DNA from: JAUXJB01 sp965226855
GTDB lineage: Bacteria > Myxococcota_A > UBA9160 > SZUA-336
Assembly: GCA_965226855.1 (NCBI GenBank)
Contig: CBDDEE010000026.1
Location: forward strand, 1-64,000
DNA: 64,000 nucleotides
Reading direction: 5' to 3'
Shown: positions 42,554 through 50,549 of the stretch, in pieces
How the letters are laid out: every line of letters begins with the position of its first letter
Numbering within the stretch: position 1 is the stretch's first letter
Made by a program: the position numbers and the translations under genes
The notes under the pieces: generated by a model
Database searches by the model: none
Told to the model about the DNA's origin: nothing
Seen by the model: the letters and a program-made list of their open reading frames with translations, nothing else

Positions 42554-43402
42554 TTGGCCCAGGGAACCTGCCTGTGTTCCGGCATCGCCTGGGAGGTCTC
42601 GGGGGACTTCACGCGGATGTCCCACTGTCACTGCTCGCGCTGCCGTAAGGCCCACGGCGCGGCGTTCGCAACCTTCATCGCGGCAAGCGCCGACGGCTTC
42701 CGCTGGCTGCGCGGACGGGAACTGATCCAACGCGGCGAGCCGACTCCAGGCGGCGTGAGACCCTTCTGCTCTCGCTGCGGCTCAGTGGTAGCGACCGAGC
42801 CAGCTAACGCGCGCGTCTTCATCCCCGCGGGCTGTCTAGACGACGATCCCGGGATTCGACCCGAGCGCCACATCTTTGTCGCTTCCAAAGCCCCGTGGCA
42901 CGAGATCAGCGACGACCTTCCGCAGTTCGACGAGTATCCACCCGGCTTCGGCCCTGGGATGGAGTCCGCGACACCAGCGTCGAGCGAGCGTCCAGGGGCG
43001 GTACGCGGAAGCTGTCACTGTGGCGGCGTCGCCTACGAGCTCGAAGGCGAGCTCTCCCTGATGGTGAACTGCCACTGCTCGCGCTGTCGCAAAGCGCGTG
43101 CGGCCGCACACGCGACGAACTTGTTCCTCGCAAGCCCAGACTTTCACTGGATCCGCGGGAAGGAACTGCTTCAGGAATTCAAAGTGCCTGACGCTGAGCG
43201 CTTCACGCACTGCTTCTGCGGCACCTGCGGCTCCAGTATGCCGCGCGTCCTGGGCGAGCGGGCTCTGGTTCCGGCGGGCAGCCTGGACGACGACCCGGGC
43301 GCGCGCGAGCGGGTCCATATCTACACGGGCTCGAAGGCGCCCTGGTACGAGATCGCCGACGCGCTACCGCAGCACGAAGAGTCTGCGCCTCGACCGCGCT
43401 AG
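42554..43402 (+). CDS. Tandem GFA-domain protein
   Basis: A 282-aa protein made of two copies of the GFA (glutathione-dependent formaldehyde-activating-like) zinc-binding fold, about 1-130 and 145-282. Each copy has C-x-C (CLC, CHC), then CHCSRC, then a further CxxC (CSRC, CGTC), the family's zinc sites, and each ends with a SKAPW(H/Y)EI motif. The copies are clearly similar, so this is an internal duplication. GFA proteins bind glutathione adducts or other thiols; no reaction can be named. TTG start after AAGGAGG. Confidence 0.85.
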   Translation: MAQGTCLCSGIAWEVSGDFTRMSHCHCSRCRKAHGAAFATFIAASADGFRWLRGRELIQRGEPTPGGVRPFCSRCGSVVATEPANARVFIPAGCLDDDPGIRPERHIFVASKAPWHEISDDLPQFDEYPPGFGPGMESATPASSERPGAVRGSCHCGGVAYELEGELSLMVNCHCSRCRKARAAAHATNLFLASPDFHWIRGKELLQEFKVPDAERFTHCFCGTCGSSMPRVLGERALVPAGSLDDDPGARERVHIYTGSKAPWYEIADALPQHEESAPRPR

Positions 43403-43424
43403 CGCAGATGGGAGTCCGAGACCC

Positions 43425-44203
43425 GTGCTGATCCCGAGGCTGCGCCGCAGCTCCAAGATCCACGGCGACGTCGCGGAGCGCTTCCGGCGGCACATCGACA
43501 AGGGGTGCATCCTCGACCTTCCCGCCGGAAAGGGCGAGAACTCCCGGGCTCTGGTCGAGAGCGGCTTCGAGGTGCGCGCGGCAGACCTCTTCCCGGACAG
43601 GCTGTCCGGCCAGGGGTTCCCCGTCGACGCGGTCGATCTGACGCAACCGCTTCCTTACGAGGACGAGCGCTTCGACGGCGTGCTCTTCTCCGAGGGAATC
43701 GAGCACCTCGACGCGCAGGTGGGTGCGCTCGCGGAAATGGCGCGCGTGCTGAAGCCAGGCGGCGTCTCATCGTCACCACGCCGAACTTGCTCCACCTGGA
43801 GGGCCGGCTGGAACGGCTGCTCACGGGGCATGCGTATCGGAATCGCACCATGGTCGTGGAGACGGCCGCCTACTGGTCTGGAGATCCCCCGCCGGACGCC
43901 GGCACGGCGTCGACGTACTTCGGGCACGTGTTTCTGATCGACGCGTTTCAGCTGCGCTTCTATCTGACGCACGTCGGACTCGAGGTCGTCGCTGTCGACA
44001 CCACGCGCTACTCGTGGAGGTCACTCCTGCTGGCACCGCTTCTCTACGCGCCGGTCTGGTGGGCCACGCGCGCGCTCCTGGCGCGCAAGCGCTCTCGGGT
44101 GCCGCCGGAACTGCAGCGGCGCCTGCGTCGCGAGATCCTGAGTCCCGCCGTGCTGTTCGGCCGCAAGCTGATCATGGTCGCGCGCAAGCGGGGCAAGACA
44201 TGA
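43425..44203 (+). pseudogene. SAM methyltransferase, frameshifted
   Basis: From a GTG at 43425 the frame reads a methyltransferase start (motif I CILDLPAGKG, then FDGVLFSEGIEHLDAQ), and is lost after LKPGG; the next residues RLIVTTPNLLHLEGRLERLL are in the neighbouring frame and continue to 44203. One base is missing near 43758-43766, where the sequence reads ggcggcgtctc instead of the expected ggcggccgtctc. The whole would be about 259 aa, a normal length. The stop overlaps the AlkD start (ATGA). Confidence 0.75.
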
Positions 44204-44925
44204 GCAACCCCGTGCGCGTTCGCCTGATCGGCGCGATCAAGAAATCCCTCCGCGAGCGCGCGAACGCCGCAAAGGCACCCGGCATGCAGGCGTACATGAA
44301 GTCGGAGATGCCATACCGCGGCGTCCAGACGCCGGAGCTGCGAAAGGCCTGCACGGAGGTTTTCCCCGGGTACCCGCTTCCGAGCTTCGAGGCCTGGCAC
44401 GACACCATCCTCGCGCTCTGGCGCGGCGCCCGTTACCGCGAGGAGCGCTACGCGGCCCTGGCGCTCGCGCGTGGGAAGCCCTACGCGCCTTTTCGAACGC
44501 TGCGGGCTCTCCCGATGTTCGAGGAGATTGTCGTGACCGGCGCGTGGTGGGACTACGTGGACGACGTCGCGAGCCATCCCCTGGGCGACATCCTGAGGCG
44601 CCAGCCGGCTGGCATGAAGCGCCGCATGCGCGCCTGGTCGAATTCCCCCGACCTCTGGAAGCGGCGCTGCTCCATCCTCTGCCAGCTCAGCTTCAAGGAC
44701 GAGATCGACCTGGACCTGCTCTACGAGTGCATCGGGCGCTCGGCGTCGAGCGACGAGTTCTTCCTGCAGAAGGCCATCGGCTGGGCGCTCCGCAACCACG
44801 CTTGGACCGATCCCCACGAGGTGATCCGCTACGTCAGGAAGAATGTGGATCTGCTCAGCAAGCTCTCCAAGCGCGAGGCCCTAAAGAACGTGATCAAGTC
44901 GGGCCTGCTCGATTCCGTCCCGTGA
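44200..44925 (+). CDS. DNA alkylation repair protein, AlkD-like
   Basis: A 241-aa all-helical protein of the AlkD/ALK family of HEAT-repeat DNA glycosylases, which excise alkylated bases. Characteristic are MPYRGVQTPELRK (near 37-49), WWDYVDDVASHPLG near 116 and FFLQKAIGWALRNHAW near 188; Trp and Asp residues of the expected positions are present. The ATG overlaps the methyltransferase stop (ATGA). Intact. Confidence 0.85.
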   Translation: MSNPVRVRLIGAIKKSLRERANAAKAPGMQAYMKSEMPYRGVQTPELRKACTEVFPGYPLPSFEAWHDTILALWRGARYREERYAALALARGKPYAPFRTLRALPMFEEIVVTGAWWDYVDDVASHPLGDILRRQPAGMKRRMRAWSNSPDLWKRRCSILCQLSFKDEIDLDLLYECIGRSASSDEFFLQKAIGWALRNHAWTDPHEVIRYVRKNVDLLSKLSKREALKNVIKSGLLDSVP

Positions 44926-44932
44926 TCGCCGC

Positions 44933-45385
44933 TCAGCAGACCTGGTAAACGCGATACTCGACGGCGCTCGGAAGGGCCCGCCCCTCTGCAACGGCCACGA
45001 CGGAGTTCAGCCACGCGTAGTTCGGGTCGCCCGTCTCGAAGCGCGGCTGCGTCATGAAATAAGTGTCGCCGTACTGCGTCTCCCCGCCCCCGGCGAGGGC
45101 TTTCGCGACCGCCTCGTTCGGGACGAGCACGCCGTAGTACTGTACGTAGATGCGGGCACCGTCGTGGGTCTCGAGCGCGGCCCGCACGTCGAGCCGGCCG
45201 ACGCCGTCGCTGCCCATGAGCAGCCAGTCGCCCCCACTCGCGAGGACGCGTCCCTTGAGGCGCGGCCCTTCGAAGCTCCCGCCCGTTACGTCGTAGATCT
45301 GGCGGGTTCCCAGCGGACCGTCGCCGACTTCGACGGGAGGCTTCAGGTCCGCCTTGAACGTCATCAGGTACTCGAGCTTTGGCAC
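44933..45385 (-). CDS. DUF3237 family protein
   Basis: A 150-aa predicted cytoplasmic protein with the DUF3237 layout: EYLMTFKADLKPPVEVGDGP at the start, GSFEGPRLKGRVLASGGDW near 40-60, and YVQYYGV near 85, a beta-barrel pattern. Such proteins are often fused to or beside oxidoreductases; the role is unknown. The GTG at 45385 has a GGAGGAAC site. It is the third gene of a minus-strand trio with the nitroreductase. Confidence 0.8.
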   Translation of the reverse strand: MPKLEYLMTFKADLKPPVEVGDGPLGTRQIYDVTGGSFEGPRLKGRVLASGGDWLLMGSDGVGRLDVRAALETHDGARIYVQYYGVLVPNEAVAKALAGGGETQYGDTYFMTQPRFETGDPNYAWLNSVVAVAEGRALPSAVEYRVYQVC

Positions 45386-45402
45386 GACAGTTCCTCCGCA
45401 GA

Positions 45403-45759
45403 TCAGATCATTCCGGGGTTGATCAGGACCCCGTTGTGGATCAGAAAGGACATCAAGTCGCTCACGAGCTTGCGCGCCTTGGTCCCGGAGAGTCCGGAAG
45501 CGGCCCGGAAAGCGCGGATCTGCTCGACTAGCTCCTCTCTCCGCACCACGCTCCCGAAGCGCTCGCCGGTGGCCCTGCGCCGCAGGAAGCAGAACGCGAG
45601 GAGCTCGTCGGGATCCTTGTCTGCGAACGCGCAGAAGGCCGCCAGCGTCTCGAGCTTCTCGGGCTCCTCCAGCAATGGATCGCCGCCCCACCTCTCGCGC
45701 AGGCTGCTGGCCCAGTCGCGGGTGCTCGGGTAGTCCTCGATCGGCTTCTCGAGCCCCAA
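45403..45759 (-). CDS. Small hypothetical protein between the nitroreductase and DUF3237 genes
   Basis: A 118-aa protein, helical, with charged blocks (EEPEKLETLAAFCAFADKDPDELLAF, then GTKARKLVSDLMSFLIHNGV). It carries a SAM-like/integrase-N-type helical pattern but no catalytic motif. TTG start four bases after the nitroreductase stop. Co-transcription with its neighbours is likely. Function unknown; conserved in actinobacterial and delta-proteobacterial genomes is my impression only. Confidence 0.6.
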   Translation of the reverse strand: MGLEKPIEDYPSTRDWASSLRERWGGDPLLEEPEKLETLAAFCAFADKDPDELLAFCFLRRRATGERFGSVVRREELVEQIRAFRAASGLSGTKARKLVSDLMSFLIHNGVLINPGMI

Positions 45760-45763
45760 CGAG

Positions 45764-46546
45764 CTACTCGGGCAGGCCGAGCTTGCGCGCGAGCTCCCGG
45801 ATCTCCGCCTGGCGATCGGGGAGCGGCGCGGGAGCCATGAACAACCCCTCGTCCCGCAGCTCGTCGACCACCTTCTGATCGCGATTGAAGGGCTGCCCTA
45901 CCTTCCCCTCGAAATAGAGCTCCTCGAACGGGGGGCGAGGCCGCTGTCCGCCAGCCTCCCGCGACTCGAGCGGGTAGCCGACGTTCATCACGTAGAGTGG
46001 GATCCATGCGTCCGGAATCTCGAGCAGCTCCTTGGCGGGCGCCGGGTTGAACGCGGTCCAGCAAACGCCGAGCCCCTCGTCCACGGCGACGAGCAGGCCC
46101 TGCGTCGCCGCGCCGCCACAGTCGAAGGCCGCAGAGACCGGATAGCCGGGTCCCTTCGTCATCGGCTCCAGGAGCTGCGGATAGACGAACTCGTCCACGA
46201 ACTTGTGGCTCCAGCCGTGCGTCGGGTTGAGAGCGCCGACGTCCACGAGCTCGCGTAGTCGCTTGCCCTTGATCTCGGTGACGATCGCGGTGTCGAGGTA
46301 GCAGTAGATGTGGACCGGCGCGAGCTCCTGCACCAGGCCGGCGACCGGCACCTTCAGCGCCTCCATCGTCTCGTCAGGGATCTCGGAGCGATTGATCACG
46401 ACCGCGCGCAGCCAGTGTGCGTTGACCGCGCACGAGGCGATGCGCATGGCCTCCAGGATCTTCTGGATCTTCTCCCGCTCCACCGGCCGATCCGTATCGA
46501 AGTAGCGGATCGAGCGACGTAGACCGAGGACCTGTTTGAACTCCAT
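45764..46546 (-). CDS. Nitroreductase-family flavoprotein
   Basis: A 260-aa FMN enzyme of the nitroreductase fold: RRSIRYFDTDRPVEREKI at 10-27 (FMN contacts), a helical dimer segment, and AAFDCGGAATQGLLVAVDEGLGVCW near 145-170 where the second flavin-binding strand lies. The fold includes reductases of nitro, quinone and cyclic compounds, but the substrate is unknown. The ATG at 46546 has an AGGAG site; a second Met six codons earlier is possible. First of a minus-strand trio. Confidence 0.86.
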   Translation of the reverse strand: MEFKQVLGLRRSIRYFDTDRPVEREKIQKILEAMRIASCAVNAHWLRAVVINRSEIPDETMEALKVPVAGLVQELAPVHIYCYLDTAIVTEIKGKRLRELVDVGALNPTHGWSHKFVDEFVYPQLLEPMTKGPGYPVSAAFDCGGAATQGLLVAVDEGLGVCWTAFNPAPAKELLEIPDAWIPLYVMNVGYPLESREAGGQRPRPPFEELYFEGKVGQPFNRDQKVVDELRDEGLFMAPAPLPDRQAEIRELARKLGLPE

Positions 46547-46687
46547 TGGGGGGCTCCTGCTCATCGATAGTCTGCCACCATCAAACCGCCGATCCGTCGG
46601 AATTACAAGCCTCTCCAAGCGACAACTGGTCTCGGCGCGGCGCCGGGAGGCAGCACACGGAGAACACGAAAGCGGTACAATCGGCGC

Positions 46688-47707
46688 GTGGGAGAGAACA
46701 GGCGTTACTGGTCGTTCGTGAACGCCCTGCCCGCTCCGGCGCTGGTCGCCATCGCTCAACAGGCAGAGGCCCAGGGACTCCAGGGACTATTCGCCCCACA
46801 GGTCTACGGTCCGCCCTGGATCCCCCTCGCCGCCGCAGCGACGGCCACCGAGCGTTTGCAGCTGGCCAGCGGGATCGCGATCGCCGGGGTCCGGAGCCCC
46901 TTCGAGACCGCGATGGCGGCGATCGACATGGACCGGCTCAGCGGAGGCCGCTTCATCCTGGGACTGGGAGCCAGCATCCAGGCGTGGACCCAGGGGGTCT
47001 TCGGCGCCCCGGAGCACAAACCGCTCGCGCAGCTGCGCGAGACCGTGGCGGCCGTCCGTCACATCGTGCGCGGCGGGCACAAGGGGCTCGAGCCCTTCGA
47101 GGGACGCTACTACAGCGCGGACTTCGCGGAGCTGCAGCCGACGGCACCGCCCCTGCGGGAGGAGATCCCGATCTGGATCGCCGCGCTGCGGGGCCCCGCC
47201 GTGCGCCTCGCAGCGGAGGTCGCCGAGGGCGTCATCGGCCACCCGATGTGGTCCATCGACTGGGCCGTCGAGCGTATCCAGCCCGACCTCCAGAGGGGGC
47301 TCGAGCGCGGCGGGCGCAAGCGAGAAGACATCGAGCTCAACCTGTGGCTCTGGTGTGCCCCGTCGACGGACGATGCCGAGGCCATAGAGGACTCGCGCGC
47401 GACAGTCGCCTTCTACGCGGGCATGGCGCAGTACCACTCCTTCTTCGAGGCCCACGGCTTCGGCGACGAGGCCCGCCGCCTGCAGGAGCACGTGCGCAGC
47501 CGCGAGATCATCGAACACGCGCGCCTGGTGCCCGATGAGATGGTTCGCACCTTCGTGGTCTGTGGCACGCACGACACCGTGCGCGAGAAGGTCGAGCGCG
47601 CCTGGACGGTGGCAGACTCGCTCTGTCTCGTGCCGCCGGCGTACGGCCTCGGCGCAGACAAGCTGTCGCGTTACGCCGGGGAGATCGCCAAGCTATTCTA
47701 CGTGTGA
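46688..47707 (+). CDS. LLM-class flavin/F420-dependent oxidoreductase
   Basis: A 339-aa TIM-barrel enzyme of the luciferase-like superfamily. GTG start; conserved segments ERLQLASGIAIAGVRSPFETA near 55-75, GGRFILGLGASIQAW near 85-100, LRGPAVRLAAEVAEGVIGHP near 165-185. Head of a tight plus-strand operon (15, 1, 8 and 10 bases between genes) with a large unknown, a 77-aa unknown, a thiolase and an acyl-CoA ligase, so it probably acts on an acyl-CoA-bound intermediate. Divergent from the nitroreductase trio. Confidence 0.86.
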   Translation: MGENRRYWSFVNALPAPALVAIAQQAEAQGLQGLFAPQVYGPPWIPLAAAATATERLQLASGIAIAGVRSPFETAMAAIDMDRLSGGRFILGLGASIQAWTQGVFGAPEHKPLAQLRETVAAVRHIVRGGHKGLEPFEGRYYSADFAELQPTAPPLREEIPIWIAALRGPAVRLAAEVAEGVIGHPMWSIDWAVERIQPDLQRGLERGGRKREDIELNLWLWCAPSTDDAEAIEDSRATVAFYAGMAQYHSFFEAHGFGDEARRLQEHVRSREIIEHARLVPDEMVRTFVVCGTHDTVREKVERAWTVADSLCLVPPAYGLGADKLSRYAGEIAKLFYV

Positions 47708-47722
47708 CCAAGGGAGGACCCC

Positions 47723-49066
47723 ATGGACATCGACACCAAGAAGCTGCTGGAAGAAGCCTGGAGCGTGCCACTCTTCGACGCCATCTTCACGCGCCGCTCG
47801 CGGCGCTTCGGCCTCGGCATGGAGATCAAGCGCGGGCCCAACGCTTACAAGTCGGAGGCTGAGCCTATCCCGCTCAGCCTGGAAGAAGAGGCTCTGCTCA
47901 GCATGGCGGCGACCGGGATGTCTGGGATGAACCTGGCCGACATGCCGCACACCACGCGTGACCAGGTCGAGCCGGGAGAGGTCTGGGACGGCAACTGCAA
48001 CACCATGCTCGAGTACAACGGGCGCACCTTCCCCAGCCCGTGCGGCTCTCACGGCACCGAGCTCTTCTACACGAACGACGAGGGCACCTACGTCGTCAAG
48101 ATCCGCGGCACGCACCCCGAGCGCATGCGCGAGATCTCGGAGCTCGACGACCTTGGCAAGCTCGTCGAGACCTTCAAGGATCGGCGGATCGCGATCACCG
48201 ACGAGCGATTCGACCTGCCGCACACGTCGCCCGCCCTCATGTCCTTCAACACATGGAACGCGAACCAGCCGGGGACCACGCTCTTCATGCCGGTGTGCGA
48301 CGTCACCGAGGAGCTAATCAACGGCCTCATGCTGTTCCTGGAGCAGGGGCAATATCCGATCGATTCTACGGACGGCAAGCCCCTCGGCTGCGAGAAGTGG
48401 GTGAAGGATGGGCTCGCGACCATGCCGGTGCCCTACCAGAGCGTCGAGCCGCTGGTCGCGCTGGGTGCCTCGAACATCGAGGTGGGCTTCATGAGCCAGA
48501 ACCTGCTCCTCGTCGAGGCGGCGCTCGGGCTCGGCGGCTGGCCCTTCGGCGGCTTCAGCGCGATGATGGCGCTCGGCGGGACGCCGATCTGCCGCGGCCT
48601 CGGCTTCCGTTTCGAGACCGCCGAGCACGGCCCCTCGGCCGGCTTCCCCTACCCCGTAGGCAAGGACGGGGTCTTCGAGACACACCACCCCTATTACTTC
48701 AACGGCTCGCTGGACGATGCCGTCGACGACGTGATTGAGAAGAAATGGGGCGCCACGGGCATGTTCAACCCGAGCAACGCCGACGGGGCACCCTACAAGA
48801 AGCTGGGGCAGATGGAGCAGGGGATCCCGAAGACGGACCCCGCGATCATCCAGTGCACCAAGGACATCCTGAACGCCGTATGGAAGAAGTTTGGCCGCTT
48901 CCCCGCCCTTGTGGATCCCTGCATCATGACCGTGATGGTGCAGGCCCACCACTTGGACTGCGGCTTCTACGACGAGTACTACCGCGAGGGCGCGTACGGA
49001 GAACGGCACCGCCGGCACCTGGAGAAGTGGCACGGCAAGCGCAAGTCGAGCCTGAAGGCAGCCTGA
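47723..49066 (+). CDS. Uncharacterised 447-aa protein, possibly nitroreductase-like
   Basis: Not a recognised family. The N terminus FDAIFTRRSRRFGLG (near 18-33) and the later segment QNLLLVEAALGLGGWPFGGF (near 255-275) are reminiscent of the nitroreductase FMN-binding elements, but the length is nearly twice normal and the middle has no match I can name. There are no membrane segments and no signal peptide. It begins 15 bases after the LLM gene and ends one base before the 77-aa gene. Role unknown; probably a redox partner in the pathway. Confidence 0.72.
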   Translation: MDIDTKKLLEEAWSVPLFDAIFTRRSRRFGLGMEIKRGPNAYKSEAEPIPLSLEEEALLSMAATGMSGMNLADMPHTTRDQVEPGEVWDGNCNTMLEYNGRTFPSPCGSHGTELFYTNDEGTYVVKIRGTHPERMREISELDDLGKLVETFKDRRIAITDERFDLPHTSPALMSFNTWNANQPGTTLFMPVCDVTEELINGLMLFLEQGQYPIDSTDGKPLGCEKWVKDGLATMPVPYQSVEPLVALGASNIEVGFMSQNLLLVEAALGLGGWPFGGFSAMMALGGTPICRGLGFRFETAEHGPSAGFPYPVGKDGVFETHHPYYFNGSLDDAVDDVIEKKWGATGMFNPSNADGAPYKKLGQMEQGIPKTDPAIIQCTKDILNAVWKKFGRFPALVDPCIMTVMVQAHHLDCGFYDEYYREGAYGERHRRHLEKWHGKRKSSLKAA

Positions 49067-49067
49067 G

Positions 49068-49301
49068 ATGAGAGTGGAGTCGCAGGCGGGCACGTTCATC
49101 CTGAGCTTCGAGCAGCTCGAGCCGGCCGAGGGAGAGATCCTGATCATCGGCAAGATGGGCGTCTGGGATGCCAAGACCTACATGTCGCCGCCGGAGTTCC
49201 TGCGGCTCTTGCTGATGACGTTAACGCCGAGGATGCTCGGCTTCTTGATCAAGACGCTGTTCGGCGGCGGGTTCCGGGCCCGCTCCGAGAGCGCAAACTA
49301 G
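49068..49301 (+). CDS. Small 77-aa protein in the acyl-CoA/redox operon
   Basis: A 77-aa protein with an N-terminal strand pattern (TFILSFEQLEPAEGEILIIGKMGVWDA) and a hydrophobic, amphipathic C-terminal half (FLRLLLMTLTPRMLGFLIKTLFGGG) that may touch a membrane or a partner. No family recognised. The start is one base after the preceding stop, so translation is coupled. Next is the thiolase, eight bases on. Its conserved place suggests a dedicated subunit or carrier. Confidence 0.62.
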   Translation: MRVESQAGTFILSFEQLEPAEGEILIIGKMGVWDAKTYMSPPEFLRLLLMTLTPRMLGFLIKTLFGGGFRARSESAN

Positions 49302-49309
49302 GAGGACAC

Positions 49310-50539
49310 ATGTCACGAGCAGTCGTGGCCGGCGTGGGCATGACCCGCTTCGGCAAGCATATGGATACGGGCTTGAAGGCGCTGGGTCGCGAAGCGATAG
49401 AGGCCGCGATCGCGGACGCCGGCATCGACAAGGAGAAGATCGACGCCGCCTTTGTAGGCAACGCCATGGCGGGCCTCATCACCGGCCAGGAGTGCATTCG
49501 CGGGCAGGTGGTGCTGCGCTCGGCCGGAATCGGCGCGATTCCGGTCGTGAACGTGGAGAACGCGTGCGCTAGCGCGTCGACCGCGCTGCACCAGGCCAAC
49601 TTGATGGTCGCGGCCGGGGTCTATGACGCGGTCTTGGCGCTGGGCGTGGAGAAGCTCTACCACCCGGACAAGAGAAAGAGCTTCGCCGCCATCGGAAGCG
49701 CCGTCGACACCGAGGAGATGGCGCAGATCATGGAGAGCCTGAAGCGGAACGCCTCGGCCCAGGGCGCCAAAGCGGCTTCCAGCGGCGCCGGCGAGAAGCG
49801 CAGCATGTTCATGGACTTCTACGCGGCGTCGGCGCGCGCGCACATGAAGCGGTACGGCACGACCGCACGACAGTTCGCCGCGGTGGCCGCGAAGAACGCG
49901 CAGCACGGCGCCCTCAATCCCAAGGCCCAGTTCCGCAAGCCCCTCACGGTGGACGAGGTGCTAGCCGAGCCCATGATCGCGGAGCCACTCACTCGGCCAA
50001 TGTGCTCGCCGATCGGTGACGGTGCGGCTGCAGCCCTGATCGTCAGCGAGGCGATGGCGCGCGAGCTTGGCGTGACGCAGCCCGTCTACATCGACGCCTG
50101 CGTGCTGCGCTCCGGCTGGGACCACGCTCCCGATGAAGAGGGAACCGTGGTGCGCTGCACGCGCGAGGCCTACGAGCAGGCCGGAGTCGGTCCCGAGGAC
50201 CTCGATGTGATCGAGTGTCACGACGCCTCCGCGCCGGCCGAGCTCACCTACTACGAGCAGTTTGGGCTCTGCAAGCCGGGCGAGGGCGGCGCGCTGATCG
50301 ACTCCGGCGACACGCACCTCGGGGGGCGGATTCCGGTCAACCCGAGCGGCGGGCTCCTGCGCAAGGGCCATCCCGTCGGTGCGACGGGCCTCGCTCAGCT
50401 GACCGAGCTCGTCGAGCAGCTGCGCGGCCAGAGCGGCCCTCGCCAGGTCGAGGGAGCCCGGGTCGGCATGATGCAGAACGGAGGCGGCACGGTCGGAGGC
50501 GACGCGGCCGCCATGTGCGTGACGGTGGTCACCCGCTAG
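49310..50539 (+). CDS. Thiolase, SCP2/SCP-x type
   Basis: A 409-aa thiolase-fold enzyme. The catalytic Cys lies in VENACASAS (near 84), the His in GGLLRKGHPVGATG near 345, and the usual HD-(C/A)-F motif is seen as HDASAPAE near 303, in the SCP2-type manner. It should carry out thiolytic cleavage or condensation of a 3-oxoacyl-CoA, with the nearby acyl-CoA ligase supplying substrate. A GGAGG ribosome site precedes the ATG. Confidence 0.88.
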   Translation: MSRAVVAGVGMTRFGKHMDTGLKALGREAIEAAIADAGIDKEKIDAAFVGNAMAGLITGQECIRGQVVLRSAGIGAIPVVNVENACASASTALHQANLMVAAGVYDAVLALGVEKLYHPDKRKSFAAIGSAVDTEEMAQIMESLKRNASAQGAKAASSGAGEKRSMFMDFYAASARAHMKRYGTTARQFAAVAAKNAQHGALNPKAQFRKPLTVDEVLAEPMIAEPLTRPMCSPIGDGAAAALIVSEAMARELGVTQPVYIDACVLRSGWDHAPDEEGTVVRCTREAYEQAGVGPEDLDVIECHDASAPAELTYYEQFGLCKPGEGGALIDSGDTHLGGRIPVNPSGGLLRKGHPVGATGLAQLTELVEQLRGQSGPRQVEGARVGMMQNGGGTVGGDAAAMCVTVVTR

Positions 50540-50549
50540 GAGAAAAGCC

